Shown here piece by piece: positions 25,677 to 33,892 of a DNA stretch of 64,000 nt. Position 1 is the stretch's first letter. The number at the start of each line of letters is the position of its first letter. The translations under genes and the position numbers were made by a program. The notes under the pieces are model-generated. The model worked only from the letters and a program-made list of their open reading frames with translations, did no database searches and had not been told where the DNA came from. The stretch lies in NCBI RefSeq assembly GCF_000504165.1, contig NZ_AYSE01000001.1, forward strand, positions 682,001 to 746,000. Reading direction: 5' to 3'. Source of the stretch: Bacillus sp. FJAT-14578. GTDB taxonomy: Bacteria > Bacillota > Bacilli > Bacillales > Bacillaceae_H.

Positions 25677-26597
25677 ATGAAGAAAAATCGTTTAGGCACA
25701 TCCGACTTATATGTAAGTGCACTCGGGCTTGGCTGCATGTCTCTTGGGACAGACAAAAAAAAGGCAGCGTCCATTATTGATCAGGCTGTTGATTTAGGTG
25801 TGAATTATTTGGACACAGCCGATTTATATGACTTTGGCTTAAATGAAGAAATAGTGGGTGAAGCTGTCAAGAGAAGGCGACAAGAGGTCATTTTGGCAAC
25901 GAAGGTAGGAAATCGCTGGGAAACAGGAAGGGATGGTTGGAGCTGGGATCCATCTAAAGCTTACATAAAACAACAAGTCAAAAACAGCTTACGCCGCCTT
26001 CAAACGGATTATATCGACCTGTATCAATTACATGGCGGTACAATTGAAGATCATATCGACGAAACAATTGAGGCATTTGAAGAATTAAAAGCAGAAGGCA
26101 TCATCCGTCATTATGGGATTTCCTCCATTCGCCCAAATGTCATTCGGGAGTATGTACAAAAGTCGTCCATTATTAGTGTGATGATGCAATACAGCATTCT
26201 CGATCGACGACCGGAAGAAGAAATAATGGACCTTTTAGCCCAGCATGGCATTAGCATCATTGCCAGAGGCCCTCTTGCAAAAGGTCTTCTCACGAATCAG
26301 GGGATGGAGAAGCTGGAAGAAAAGTTTTCCGGTAAAGATTATCTGGACTACTCTTATGAAGAACTTTGTACGATCCTTCCAAAACTGCAGCAGCTTCGCC
26401 CGCATCACACATTAACTGAAACAGCCATTCAATACTGCCTGCACTCTCCTGTAGTAGGAGCGGTTATTCCAGGTGCAAGCAGTATCAAGCAATTGAAAGA
26501 AAATGTGGACGCCGCAAATGCCCCGTCTCCATCTGAACAGGAATGGATGCAAATCCAGCAATTATCCAAAGCCAATCAATATGAGGCACATCGCTAA
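25677..26597 (+). CDS. yqkF: aldo/keto reductase YqkF
   Basis: A 306-residue NADP-dependent aldo/keto reductase. The (beta/alpha)8 landmarks include LGTSDLYVSALGLGCMSLG, the catalytic Asp and Tyr in NYLDTADLYDFG, Lys in ILATKVGNRW and the active-site His in LYQLHGG. The cofactor end reads VVGAVIPGASSIKQLKENV. AAACGGAGG precedes the ATG. Order with mciZ, nudF and yqkE matches B. subtilis yqkF. Natural substrate unknown. Confidence 0.92.
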   Translation: MKKNRLGTSDLYVSALGLGCMSLGTDKKKAASIIDQAVDLGVNYLDTADLYDFGLNEEIVGEAVKRRRQEVILATKVGNRWETGRDGWSWDPSKAYIKQQVKNSLRRLQTDYIDLYQLHGGTIEDHIDETIEAFEELKAEGIIRHYGISSIRPNVIREYVQKSSIISVMMQYSILDRRPEEEIMDLLAQHGISIIARGPLAKGLLTNQGMEKLEEKFSGKDYLDYSYEELCTILPKLQQLRPHHTLTETAIQYCLHSPVVGAVIPGASSIKQLKENVDAANAPSPSEQEWMQIQQLSKANQYEAHR

Positions 26598-26652
26598 GCA
26601 AATCTATAGACAGATTGTTTAAAACTGACTCAAGTTTTACAATGGTTTAACT

Positions 26653-26692
26653 TCAAATAAAACCGAGGGTTCTTTGCCCTCGGTTTTATTTG
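26653..26692. terminator. bidirectional terminator between yqkF and yqkE
   Basis: AAATAAAACCGAGGG and CCCTCGGTTTTATTT around a short loop, with the yqkE stop in the right arm. Confidence 0.9.
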
Positions 26693-26943
26693 AACTCATT
26701 CCAGTTCAATTCACTTTCATTCAAAAGCTGCTCGAACGATTTATTTTTTTCTTGCTGCTTACGCAGTTCTTGTTGCTTCTTCACCTCTTCTTCTTTTCGC
26801 TTTTCTTCTTTCGTTTCCAGCATCTGCTTTTTTTGTTTTAGCTGCTCTAAAATGGAACCGTTCAATTGATCTTTTAAACTTACTTTATCATCTTTTAAAT
26901 AAGAAGGTGTCGGTTGTTTTGATTGTCTTGTTTTTTTAGCCAT
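26686..26943 (-). CDS. yqkE: YqkE family protein (DUF3886)
   Basis: An 85-residue, highly charged protein dominated by a Lys/Glu/Gln-rich coiled coil (residues about 30-70). The N-terminal SYLKDDKVSLKDQLN and the C-terminal SFEQLLNESELNWNEFK are the conserved parts of DUF3886, to which B. subtilis YqkE belongs. Function unknown. ATG 26943 follows GGAGG by six bases. Confidence 0.85.
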   Translation of the reverse strand: MAKKTRQSKQPTPSYLKDDKVSLKDQLNGSILEQLKQKKQMLETKEEKRKEEEVKKQQELRKQQEKNKSFEQLLNESELNWNEFK

Positions 26944-27062
26944 CACAAACCTCCAGCTAATATTTTAGGGATATTATATCATAGTTAAGGTTATTCGAAG
27001 ACTAATAAGTATGGGGTTTCCTTTATATAAGTCAAGATTAACTGCCTATTCCAAATAAAAAA

Positions 27063-27099
27063 AGCCACAATCCTTCCTAATATAGGAAAGATTGTGGCT
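27063..27099 (-). terminator. terminator of the thiolase gene
   Basis: GCCACAATC and GATTGTGGC with an inner TTCC/GGAA stem; it lies 15 bases after the stop on the minus strand and has a TTTTTTTATTT tract. Confidence 0.85.
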
Positions 27100-27113
27100 T
27101 CTATGTGTAAGGA

Positions 27114-28301
27114 TTAAACGCGCTCTACAATAGTCGCTACGCCTTGGCCGCCGCCGATACATAATGTAGCCAGCCCTAAAGACGATTCACGTTTTAACAT
27201 TTCATGAATTAATGACACAAAAACACGTGTGCCGCTTGCACCGATCGGATGTCCAAGTGCAATAGCACCGCCGTTTACGTTTAATTTGTCTTTATTGAAT
27301 TGAAGCTCGCGATCTACTGCAATTGCTTGTGCCGCAAAAGCTTCATTTGCTTCTACTAAATCAATGTCTTCTAAGCTTACAGCCGCTTTTTCAAGCGCCT
27401 TTTTCACGGCAGTAACCGGCCCGATTCCCATGATGCTTGGATCTACCCCTGCACTTGCATTACCACGGATACGCACTAAAGGCTTAATACCTAATTCATC
27501 AGCCTTTTGTCGGCTCATCACAACAACCGCTGCGGCACCGTCGTTAATACCAGAAGCGTTACCTGCTGTCACAGATCCATCCTTTTTAAAAGCCGGACGA
27601 AGTTTCCCTAATCCTTCAGCCGTCGTACCTGCACGAGGGAATTCATCTTGAGCAAATACAGTTACTTGGCCTTTTCTTCCTGGAATTTCAACAGGAATGA
27701 TTTCATCTTTAAAGCGCTCTGATTGAATCGCCGCTTCCGCCTTTTGCTGGCTCCAAGCGGAGAACTCATCTTGTTCTTCTCTTGAAATGCTATATTTATC
27801 ACATAGGTTTTCAGCAGTAGTTCCCATATGATAATCGTTAAATGCGCACCATAATCCGTCTTGGATCATGCTGTCTACTACTTTTTGATCTCCCATTTTA
27901 AAGCCGTTGCGTGCCCCTTTTAATAGATATGGAGCTTGGCTCATATTTTCCATTCCACCTGCTACGATGATATCAGCATCTCCAGCAAGGATCGCTTGTG
28001 TAGCTAGATGAACAGCTTTTAAACCAGATCCGCATACTTTGTTAATAGTCAGCGCGGAAACTTCCTGCGGTAAGCCTGCTGCAAGCGCAGCTTGACGAGC
28101 CGGATTTTGTCCTAATCCTGCTTGTAAGACATTCCCCATAATGACTTCATCTACGTCGTTTACCTGTACCCCCGCTTTTTCCAATGCTTGCTTGATGACT
28201 ACTCCACCTAGTGTAGTTGCCGGTACATTTTGTAAACTTCCCCCAAAGCTACCGATTGCAGTTCTTACGGCACTTACGATTACAACTTCTGTTTGACTCA
28301 T
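27114..28301 (-). CDS. acetyl-CoA C-acetyltransferase (thiolase)
   Basis: A 395-residue biosynthetic/degradative thiolase joining or cleaving acetoacetyl-CoA. The nucleophilic cysteine is in [15 protein letters not shown] (near residue 88). The catalytic His is in [13 protein letters not shown] and the second Cys in [17 protein letters not shown] is present. It reads divergently from an HMG-CoA lyase gene, which supplies acetoacetate and acetyl-CoA, so a role in leucine or ketone breakdown is likely. Two palindromic sites in the shared promoter region may be operators. AAGGGGAG precedes the ATG. Confidence 0.94.
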   Translation of the reverse strand: MSQTEVVIVSAVRTAIGSFGGSLQNVPATTLGGVVIKQALEKAGVQVNDVDEVIMGNVLQAGLGQNPARQAALAAGLPQEVSALTINKVCGSGLKAVHLATQAILAGDADIIVAGGMENMSQAPYLLKGARNGFKMGDQKVVDSMIQDGLWCAFNDYHMGTTAENLCDKYSISREEQDEFSAWSQQKAEAAIQSERFKDEIIPVEIPGRKGQVTVFAQDEFPRAGTTAEGLGKLRPAFKKDGSVTAGNASGINDGAAAVVVMSRQKADELGIKPLVRIRGNASAGVDPSIMGIGPVTAVKKALEKAAVSLEDIDLVEANEAFAAQAIAVDRELQFNKDKLNVNGGAIALGHPIGASGTRVFVSLIHEMLKRESSLGLATLCIGGGQGVATIVERV

Positions 28302-28332
28302 GACGTTGTCTCCCCTTACTGAATTGATTATT

Positions 28333-28353
28333 GTACGTAAATTTGTGTACGTA
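28333..28353. promoter_or_regulatory. candidate operator, paired TACGTA sites
   Basis: GTACGTA occurs twice, 15 bases apart, so that TACGTA (N8) TACGTA forms a two-fold site 32-52 bases upstream of the thiolase ATG. Regulator unknown. Confidence 0.35.
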
Positions 28354-28413
28354 GAAAGTTATTCGTCATTTTTTTTAAAATTCCTTTTAAATTTGTAAAA
28401 AATTATTTTTATA

Positions 28414-28434
28414 TTGAATTTACTGAATATTCAA
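28414..28434. promoter_or_regulatory. candidate FadR-like operator
   Basis: TTGAATTTACTGAATATTCAA-like 21-base site: arms TTGAAT and ATTCAA. It recalls the TGAATGA-type boxes of Bacillus FadR and lies midway in the thiolase/HMG-CoA lyase divergent region. AT-rich, so weak. Confidence 0.3.
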
Positions 28435-28565
28435 ATAAAATTAAAGGTGAACTAGTAACTTTTCTATCTGTCCTTTGTCCCCTTGCCTATTCTTGTAAGG
28501 GAAATTTCCATTAGTGAAGGGCTTAGGCGAGGCAAACCCGAAAACTCATATAAGGGAGGAACATT

Positions 28566-29462
28566 ATGTCATCTGAATTTGCTGCTATTATTGAAGTCGG
28601 TGCAAGAGACGGGCTGCAAAACGAGAAACAATTCGTTCCGACAGAAGCAAAAATCCGCTTTATTCAACTTTTGAAAGAGGCTGGATTTAAGGAAATGGAA
28701 CTCACATCTTTTGTATCGCCTAAATGGGTGCCGCAAATGCAAGATTCAAAAGAAATCGTTAAAGCTTTTCAAGACGAGATGAGAAATATCGTCCTTACAC
28801 CAAATGAAAAGGGAATTGACGCCGCAAAAGCTCTCAACTGCGAAGCGATCGCCATTTTCGTGGGAGTCAGCAATACATTTAATCAAAAAAATATTAATAA
28901 AACGACTTCAGAGAGCATGGATCAATTAAAACCGCTCCTGTTAAAGCAAAAACAGGATGATATATTCATGCGTGCATGCATTTCTACTTCCTTTTATTGT
29001 CCTTATGAAGGAAAAATAGAGGAGAAAAAAACCCTTTCGCTTTGCGAACAGTTCGTAGAAGCGGGGGTCGATGAACTAAGTGTCGCGGACACGATTGGAA
29101 TGGCGAATCCAAAAGAAGTATATTCTCTTTTTACAAAATTAAAAAACGCCTTTCCTCACATTTTGCTTACAGGTCACTTCCATGATACAAGGGGAATGGC
29201 GCTGGCGAACATTTATGCGGCATTAGAAGCGGGAATCTACCGTTTTGATTCATCAGCAGGCGGCCTTGGCGGGTGCCCGTTCGCCAAAGGAGCAACAGGA
29301 AATGTTGCGACAGAAGATGTTATTTTCATGCTCCATCAAATGGGGGTCAAGACAGGAATTGATTTGAATAAAGTCCTTGAAGCCGTCTCCTTTATCGAGG
29401 CGTATGTATCTAGAAAAATAGAAAGCAAGCACTTCAATTTGAAAACGCTCACTAACATTTGA
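28566..29462 (+). CDS. yngG: hydroxymethylglutaryl-CoA lyase
   Basis: Cleaves HMG-CoA to acetoacetate and acetyl-CoA, the last step of leucine breakdown. The 298-residue TIM-barrel enzyme has the metal/active motif EVGARDGLQNE, ELTSFVSPKWVPQM, HFHDTRGMALANIYAAL and the glycine loop GGLGGCPFAKGATGNVATED with the essential Cys. AAGGGAGG precedes the ATG. It stands alone here, divergent from the thiolase; in B. subtilis yngG lies in another operon. Confidence 0.95.
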   Translation: MSSEFAAIIEVGARDGLQNEKQFVPTEAKIRFIQLLKEAGFKEMELTSFVSPKWVPQMQDSKEIVKAFQDEMRNIVLTPNEKGIDAAKALNCEAIAIFVGVSNTFNQKNINKTTSESMDQLKPLLLKQKQDDIFMRACISTSFYCPYEGKIEEKKTLSLCEQFVEAGVDELSVADTIGMANPKEVYSLFTKLKNAFPHILLTGHFHDTRGMALANIYAALEAGIYRFDSSAGGLGGCPFAKGATGNVATEDVIFMLHQMGVKTGIDLNKVLEAVSFIEAYVSRKIESKHFNLKTLTNI

Positions 29463-29548
29463 TCCATTCATGAATGTTGTTCACTCCCTCTTTTTTTATG
29501 TCCATGATAAACTATACTTAAATCATTCTGACTAAAGGGGCCGCATTC

Positions 29549-30472
29549 ATGAAAAAATGGCTGGTTGTATTTGGAACAATCATTGCATATATCCTCACTG
29601 TAGGACTTTTCTTTACAAATAAGGTTATGTATATTCGTAAAAAATCGGATGAAGAATTACTGATGCGTGAAAAATCGGAAGGCTTTTACGTAGACGAAGC
29701 ATATGAAACCTTAGAGAAAGAACCATTCTCGATTCCCTCGCCTTTCGGATACTTGCTGAAAGGAACCGTGATTGAACAACATGACACGAAGAAGTTTATC
29801 ATTTTTTGTCACGGTGTAACGGTCCATTCCATCAATTCCATTAAATATATGAATATCTTCTTAAAAAGAGGCTGGAATATTATCTTGTATGATCACCGTC
29901 GGCACGGCCAGTCTGAGGGAAACACAACAAGCTATGGCCATTATGAAAAATTTGACTTGAAAGCCATTGTAGATTGGACGAAAAACCGCTTTGGACAAGA
30001 TATTATCCTTGGCATCCATGGCGAATCAATGGGCGCAGCTACTACCCTTTTATATGCCGGAATGGTTGAGGATGGAGCAGATTTTTATATAGCAGACTGC
30101 CCGTTTTCGAACTTAGAAAAGCAGCTTGGCTATCGCCTAAAAGAAGAATTTCGTTTACCAAGTCAAGTGGTACTGCCCATTGCTAATATCTTTTTGAAAC
30201 TCCGGGATGGCTACTCTCTGAAAGACGTCTCTCCCATCCAGTTTATTGACCATATCCAAAATCCGGTCCTGTTTATCCACAGCGCTCAAGACGATTACAT
30301 TTTGCCGCACATGACCAAAGAGTTATACGAAAAGAAACCAGGCCCCAAAGCACTTTATTATGCGCCTTTTGGAACACACGCCCGTTCGTATGCGGAAAAT
30401 CGCAGTGACTATGAAAAAGCGATTGACGACTTTCTAAAAGAATTCAACATTGCAAAAAGGAACCATCACTAA
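29549..30472 (+). CDS. yqkD: alpha/beta hydrolase YqkD
   Basis: A 307-residue membrane-anchored hydrolase. Residues 1-25 form an uncleaved signal-anchor (LVVFGTIIAYILTVGLFFTN). The catalytic domain shows the oxyanion region IIFCHGVTVHS, the nucleophile elbow GIHGESMGAAT, the acid in HSAQDDYI and the His in PFGTHARSY. It matches B. subtilis YqkD in order (yqkF, yqkE, yqkD, yqkB region). Substrate unknown. Confidence 0.9.
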   Translation: MKKWLVVFGTIIAYILTVGLFFTNKVMYIRKKSDEELLMREKSEGFYVDEAYETLEKEPFSIPSPFGYLLKGTVIEQHDTKKFIIFCHGVTVHSINSIKYMNIFLKRGWNIILYDHRRHGQSEGNTTSYGHYEKFDLKAIVDWTKNRFGQDIILGIHGESMGAATTLLYAGMVEDGADFYIADCPFSNLEKQLGYRLKEEFRLPSQVVLPIANIFLKLRDGYSLKDVSPIQFIDHIQNPVLFIHSAQDDYILPHMTKELYEKKPGPKALYYAPFGTHARSYAENRSDYEKAIDDFLKEFNIAKRNHH

Positions 30473-30487
30473 ATGGTTCCTTTTTGC
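30453..30487. terminator. bidirectional terminator between yqkD and yqkB
   Basis: AAAAAGGAACCAT and ATGGTTCCTTTTT around a short loop containing the yqkD stop. Confidence 0.92.
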
Positions 30488-30489
30488 AG

Positions 30490-30822
30490 TCAAGATTTAT
30501 CTACAAGTGACATGCGGGGATTTAAAATCTGATTCGGACTTTTTAACATAAACGAGTTCGCGGATTCCACAAAGTCAATGGTCATTTTCTCGTCGAAGAA
30601 AACTTGTTTTGTCTTTTCCATTAACAAGGGCTGGAGGTTTGTCGAAATATCGATATCACCTTCTTCACGTTCGCTTACAATCCACAAGGCAGACACTCCG
30701 CTTACTACACAGCCGCAGCCTTCTGTATCGTATTTGAGCTTTAATTGTTTTCCGCTGCTGTCAGATAATTTCAGTTGAATTTTTTCCATTGCTTTATCTG
30801 TAAATGTAATATTCATGTTCAT
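30490..30822 (-). CDS. yqkB: YqkB, HesB/IscA-like iron-sulfur family protein
   Basis: A 110-residue protein of the iron-sulfur biosynthesis (HesB-like) fold. It has LKLKYDTEGCGCVVSG, where the paired cysteines lie, and the typical MTIDFVESANSFMLKSP end. It lacks the C-terminal Cys-x-Cys of classic A-type carriers, so carrier function is doubtful. The ATG at 30822 follows GAGAGG; an ATG two codons on is equally possible. Matches B. subtilis YqkB. Confidence 0.85.
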   Translation of the reverse strand: MNMNITFTDKAMEKIQLKLSDSSGKQLKLKYDTEGCGCVVSGVSALWIVSEREEGDIDISTNLQPLLMEKTKQVFFDEKMTIDFVESANSFMLKSPNQILNPRMSLVDKS

Positions 30823-30905
30823 ATATCCTCTCTTGTCAGTCTATTTTCAACATACAATAAGTATATTACATCTTTTCCTGTTCAGCGATGATTCACTCTT
30901 AGTTT

Positions 30906-31057
30906 GTGTTCAAAAAGGAGGATAAAAAGGACCGAGAAGTTCAAGGAAGCGCCGTCTCGAGCAACGGAGCGTATGCTGTTAATACGTGAGTAGCGGAGAG
31001 ACAAGCTGACGCCGAAATTCGACGGTCATTTTTCCCGGACTTCTTGAACAACCTCTC
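30906..31057. repeat. intergenic repeat family R1, copy 2 (inverted)
   Basis: A non-coding element that is the reverse complement of 17255-17478 with a shorter centre. Ends are TGTTCAAAAAGGA and TTCTTGAACAACCTCT. Shared blocks include CGAGAAGTTCAAGGAAGCGC, GGAGCGTATGCTGTTAATACG and CGACGGTCATTTTTCCCGG in near-identical form. It lies between yqkB and the CDGSH gene. Confidence 0.8.
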
Positions 31058-31128
31058 CTAGTTGATTATCGCCCGTTTTACCTTTACGATTAGAGTGTGA
31101 CATGAATTTTATTCTAAAGGAGGAAATC

Positions 31129-31347
31129 ATGATGGCAAAAGTACAAATCAAAGTAATGGACAATGGTCCGCTGCGCGTCACAGGCGAGGTTGAGCTTATC
31201 GATGCGGACGGCAATAAATTTGAAACAAAGCAAGCATTCTCTCTTTGCCGATGTGGATTGTCCAGCAAACTTCCATTTTGCGACGGGACACATAAAGGAC
31301 AGTTTGAATCATGTGTACGCGCAGCAAAGGTGCTGGACGAACAATAA
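31129..31347 (+). CDS. CDGSH iron-sulfur domain protein
   Basis: A 72-residue protein with one complete CDGSH domain: CRCGLSSKLPFCDGTH, giving cluster ligands Cys40, Cys42, Cys51 and His55 for a redox-active 2Fe-2S centre. Bacterial single-domain members are small soluble electron-transfer or cluster-sensing proteins. AAGGAGG lies five bases before ATG 31129; the next codon is also ATG. The following gene begins one base after its stop, so they are co-transcribed. Confidence 0.92.
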   Translation: MMAKVQIKVMDNGPLRVTGEVELIDADGNKFETKQAFSLCRCGLSSKLPFCDGTHKGQFESCVRAAKVLDEQ

Positions 31348-31348
31348 G

Positions 31349-31558
31349 GTGGACAAAAAGCTCATATATAAAATGATTCGAAACGGCTTCCTTCAATACA
31401 ATCATTTAGCGGAATCACTTCCGCTGACAGAAGCGGACTATGAAGAGCTGTTTGATGAGGTTCGTAAACGGATGAACCGGAACGTTGAATCTGACTTGCA
31501 TGAAATCGTCCAAGACATTATTTATGATTATTTAACAGAAAAAGGCTCTCCATGGTAG
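31349..31558 (+). CDS. YqzH-like small protein
   Basis: A 69-residue protein from a GTG at 31349, one base after the CDGSH stop. It reads VDKKLIYKMIRNGFLQYN, then LPLTEADYEELFDEVRKR and ends DLHEIVQDIIYDYLTEKG. The helical layout and place near yqjQ agree with YqzH of B. subtilis, function unknown. There is no strong ribosome site for the GTG, which suggests coupling to the upstream gene; ATG 31373 is the alternative. A terminator overlaps the end. Confidence 0.65.
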   Translation: MDKKLIYKMIRNGFLQYNHLAESLPLTEADYEELFDEVRKRMNRNVESDLHEIVQDIIYDYLTEKGSPW

Positions 31559-31570
31559 GAGAGCCTTTTG
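31539..31570. terminator. bidirectional terminator before yqjQ
   Basis: AAAAAGGCTCTCC and GGAGAGCCTTTT with a six-base loop containing the stop of the YqzH-like gene; also ends yqjQ on the other strand. Confidence 0.92.
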
Positions 31571-31585
31571 TATGTTTCCTTCACT

Positions 31586-32383
31586 TTACTTTTGATGAAA
31601 ACGATCCCCGGCCAGTTTTTCTACAAGACCAGGTGCCAATAGATAAAGCGTGCTGCCGAGATTCATCCAGCCCGGCAAATTCAGTTCTCTCTTTTTGGTA
31701 AATAAAGAATTGACGACTTTCTTGGCTACATCCTTTGGATCAAGCATAAATTTTTCTACATTTTTCGTATAGCTGCCAGATGTATCGGCAATCGTAAAAA
31801 AGTTGGTTTTTATTGGCCCAGGATTGACCACCGTCACAAAGATATTCGTTTTAGACAGCTCCATACGCAAACTGTTCGTAAAACCGAGCACCGCATGTTT
31901 CGTTGCGGAATAACCGCTTGATTTCGGGGTTGCCAGCTTGCCGGCCTGGGAAGCGATATTGACAATATGTCCTGCATTCCTCTCCAACATATGAGGCAGG
32001 ATCATTTTCGTGCAAGCAATGAGACCGATGACGTTCACTCGGAACATGGCTTCCACATTTTCCATTTTTGCGTCCACTACGTCTTCAAAAATTCCAAATC
32101 CCGCATTATTAATGAGGGCATCAATATAGCCAACATCTTGAAAAATTTGTTGGCATATTCTTTCAACCTCTCTAATGTCTCCTATGTCCAACATATACAC
32201 GTGACATGTAATCCCGTATTTTTGCTGAATATGTTCGGCCACTGCCTTTAATTTATTTTCATTGCGAGCCACTAAAATAGGAACCGCTCCTCGGCTGGCT
32301 GCTTCATAGGCGATTTGCTCTCCGATTCCTCCCGATGCCCCTGTAATCATAATATGTTTCTCAGCTAACGTCTGTCTTTTCAT
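31586..32383 (-). CDS. yqjQ: short-chain dehydrogenase YqjQ
   Basis: A 265-residue SDR oxidoreductase. The cofactor loop is TGASGGIGEQIA, the NNAG motif is DALINNAGFG, and the catalytic Ser-Tyr-Lys is seen as NIASQAG and YSATKHAVLGF. An Arg after the second beta strand (VARNENK) favours NADP. A hydrophobic C-terminal segment (WMNLGSTLYLLAPGLVEKL) may associate with the membrane. It follows yqjP after 21 bases, as in B. subtilis. Substrate unknown. Confidence 0.92.
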   Translation of the reverse strand: MKRQTLAEKHIMITGASGGIGEQIAYEAASRGAVPILVARNENKLKAVAEHIQQKYGITCHVYMLDIGDIREVERICQQIFQDVGYIDALINNAGFGIFEDVVDAKMENVEAMFRVNVIGLIACTKMILPHMLERNAGHIVNIASQAGKLATPKSSGYSATKHAVLGFTNSLRMELSKTNIFVTVVNPGPIKTNFFTIADTSGSYTKNVEKFMLDPKDVAKKVVNSLFTKKRELNLPGWMNLGSTLYLLAPGLVEKLAGDRFHQK

Positions 32384-32404
32384 ACATACACCTCAATTGA
32401 ATTT

Positions 32405-33358
32405 TCACTGAGCATAATATAACCAATGAGGAGTTGTTTCATCAACCTTTATCTCTCCCGCTTCTTCTAAATAATCGAGTTGGCCGATCGTTTCAGAAAT
32501 CGTCAAACCAAGTTGTGTTTCATAGACGGACGGGAAAAGCCGCTGGCATATTTCAAATACTGTCATCGGTTTTTCTTTTAACATGTCCAACACTCCATAC
32601 GCTCTTTCTGCTTGTCTTTTCAACCGATGCTCCACTAACTCTTTCACATCTTCTACTTCTTCACCATGCCCCGCATAAACAGAGGTGATGGCTAACTCAC
32701 TTATTTTTTTCATAGAATGATTATATTGCAATAACGATTTCGCCCTTTCTGTGTAGGGTTCTTGAGGAGGTTCCAGCAAAGGATTGGAAGAAACATGGGC
32801 CAATAGTAAATCCCCGCCCATTAAAATCTCTTCTTCTTCATGATACAAACAAATATGACCTTGGGCATGTCCAGGTGTCTCCAGAACAGCCCATCCTTCA
32901 AGTCCTGCAATTGTTTCTCCCTCTCTCACCGTCTGAGTAAGGGAACGTCTGCACGAATATTCCATCGGTGCTGTCAGCTTCTTCAGCAAAGCCTGGGCTG
33001 GATAGGGAATCCCATACCGATGAAATAATTCCGCGAAAAATTCCCGATATCTTTTAAAAAACTCTGCATCTTGTTCTAACCATACATTATTATGTTCATG
33101 ACCAATAATAGGAATATCATTAGGAAAGTAATCCAACAATCCAACATGATCCGGGTGATGGTGGGTCACAATTACCTGTTCAATATCTTGTATCCGAAAG
33201 CCCAATTCCCCTAATTGTTCATTTAAGGATTGCCAAGCCTCTTCTGTCTTTGGCCCGGCATCAACCAATGTCAATTTTTCTCCTTCTATGACATATGCAT
33301 TAAGATCCCCCACCGGAAAAGGGGTTGGAATAATTAATTTATGTATCATTACAGACAT
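32405..33358 (-). CDS. yqjP: metallo-beta-lactamase fold hydrolase YqjP
   Basis: A 317-residue MBL-fold protein with the zinc motif VIVTHHHPDHVGLLDYF, plus TPGHAQGHICLY, MGGDLLLAH and VYAGHGEEV, so the two-metal site is complete. The C-terminal 80 residues form a winged-helix-like domain (DMLKEKPMTVFEICQRLFP). Type resembles glyoxalase-II/LACTB2 enzymes. I start at the ATG at 33358, seven bases after AAGGAG. Co-transcribed with yqjQ. Confidence 0.92.
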   Translation of the reverse strand: MSVMIHKLIIPTPFPVGDLNAYVIEGEKLTLVDAGPKTEEAWQSLNEQLGELGFRIQDIEQVIVTHHHPDHVGLLDYFPNDIPIIGHEHNNVWLEQDAEFFKRYREFFAELFHRYGIPYPAQALLKKLTAPMEYSCRRSLTQTVREGETIAGLEGWAVLETPGHAQGHICLYHEEEEILMGGDLLLAHVSSNPLLEPPQEPYTERAKSLLQYNHSMKKISELAITSVYAGHGEEVEDVKELVEHRLKRQAERAYGVLDMLKEKPMTVFEICQRLFPSVYETQLGLTISETIGQLDYLEEAGEIKVDETTPHWLYYAQ

Positions 33359-33462
33359 GTTCATTCTCCTTCTAACGGTCTTTGTTATGTTCAGTTTACC
33401 TTGTTTCTAATATTTTGTCTTTATATTCAAATAATTTTTATAATTTTTCCCCTTTTTTCTTA

Positions 33463-33492
33463 TTGACAGTACAAGCTGATTCGAGGCATAAT
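33463..33492 (+). promoter_or_regulatory. sigma-A promoter of the proI T-box leader
   Basis: TTGACA, an 18-base spacer and CATAAT, ahead of the T-box leader. Expected transcription start near 33499. Confidence 0.8.
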
Positions 33493-33499
33493 AGCAAAA

Positions 33500-33730
33500 A
33501 ATATGTGATGCGTTGATTGGGACCAGTAATCCATTAATGATAATCAGAGATTGAAACCCATAGGCTGAGAGGTTTCATTATCCGCTTAACGTTTGAACCT
33601 ACCCATGAGCTTTTAGGTAAACCTAAACGTTCCCCACGTTACGGGCATCGAGATGAGCAATTTTTTGCTAATAAAGGTGGTACCGCGGATCCAAGACCTT
33701 CCGTCCTTTGCGACGAGAGGTCTTTTTGTG
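33500..33730 (+). promoter_or_regulatory. T-box riboswitch, proline type
   Basis: The leader carries the T-box sequence AAAGGTGGTACCGCGG (33673-33688), which pairs with the uncharged tRNA acceptor end, followed by a terminator (AAGACCT... AGGTCTTTTT, 33693-33727). Stem I runs from about 33520 to 33612; its specifier position reads GAACCTACCC, giving codon CCT for proline at 33598-33600. This fits the downstream gene, proI. Low charged tRNA-Pro should prevent termination. Confidence 0.93.
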
Positions 33731-33732
33731 TT

Positions 33733-33783
33733 TTCGTAAATGATGTAAGGGGATAAAGAACATCCCCTTACATCATTTACGAA
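33733..33783 (+). terminator. 22-base perfect hairpin between T-box and proI
   Basis: TTCGTAAATGATGTAAGGGGAT and its exact complement around a seven-base loop, three bases after the T-box terminator tract. It lies within the proI leader, 109 bases before the start codon. Followed by GACCTTTTTAG. Confidence 0.7.
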
Positions 33784-33892
33784 GACCTTTTTAGTTGATT
33801 CATGATGCTAAAACATTAAAAAACCAAAATGAATAACCACCCACTTAAACCCTTGATTAGTAAATAAAATAACTGATAAATGGAGGAATGAG

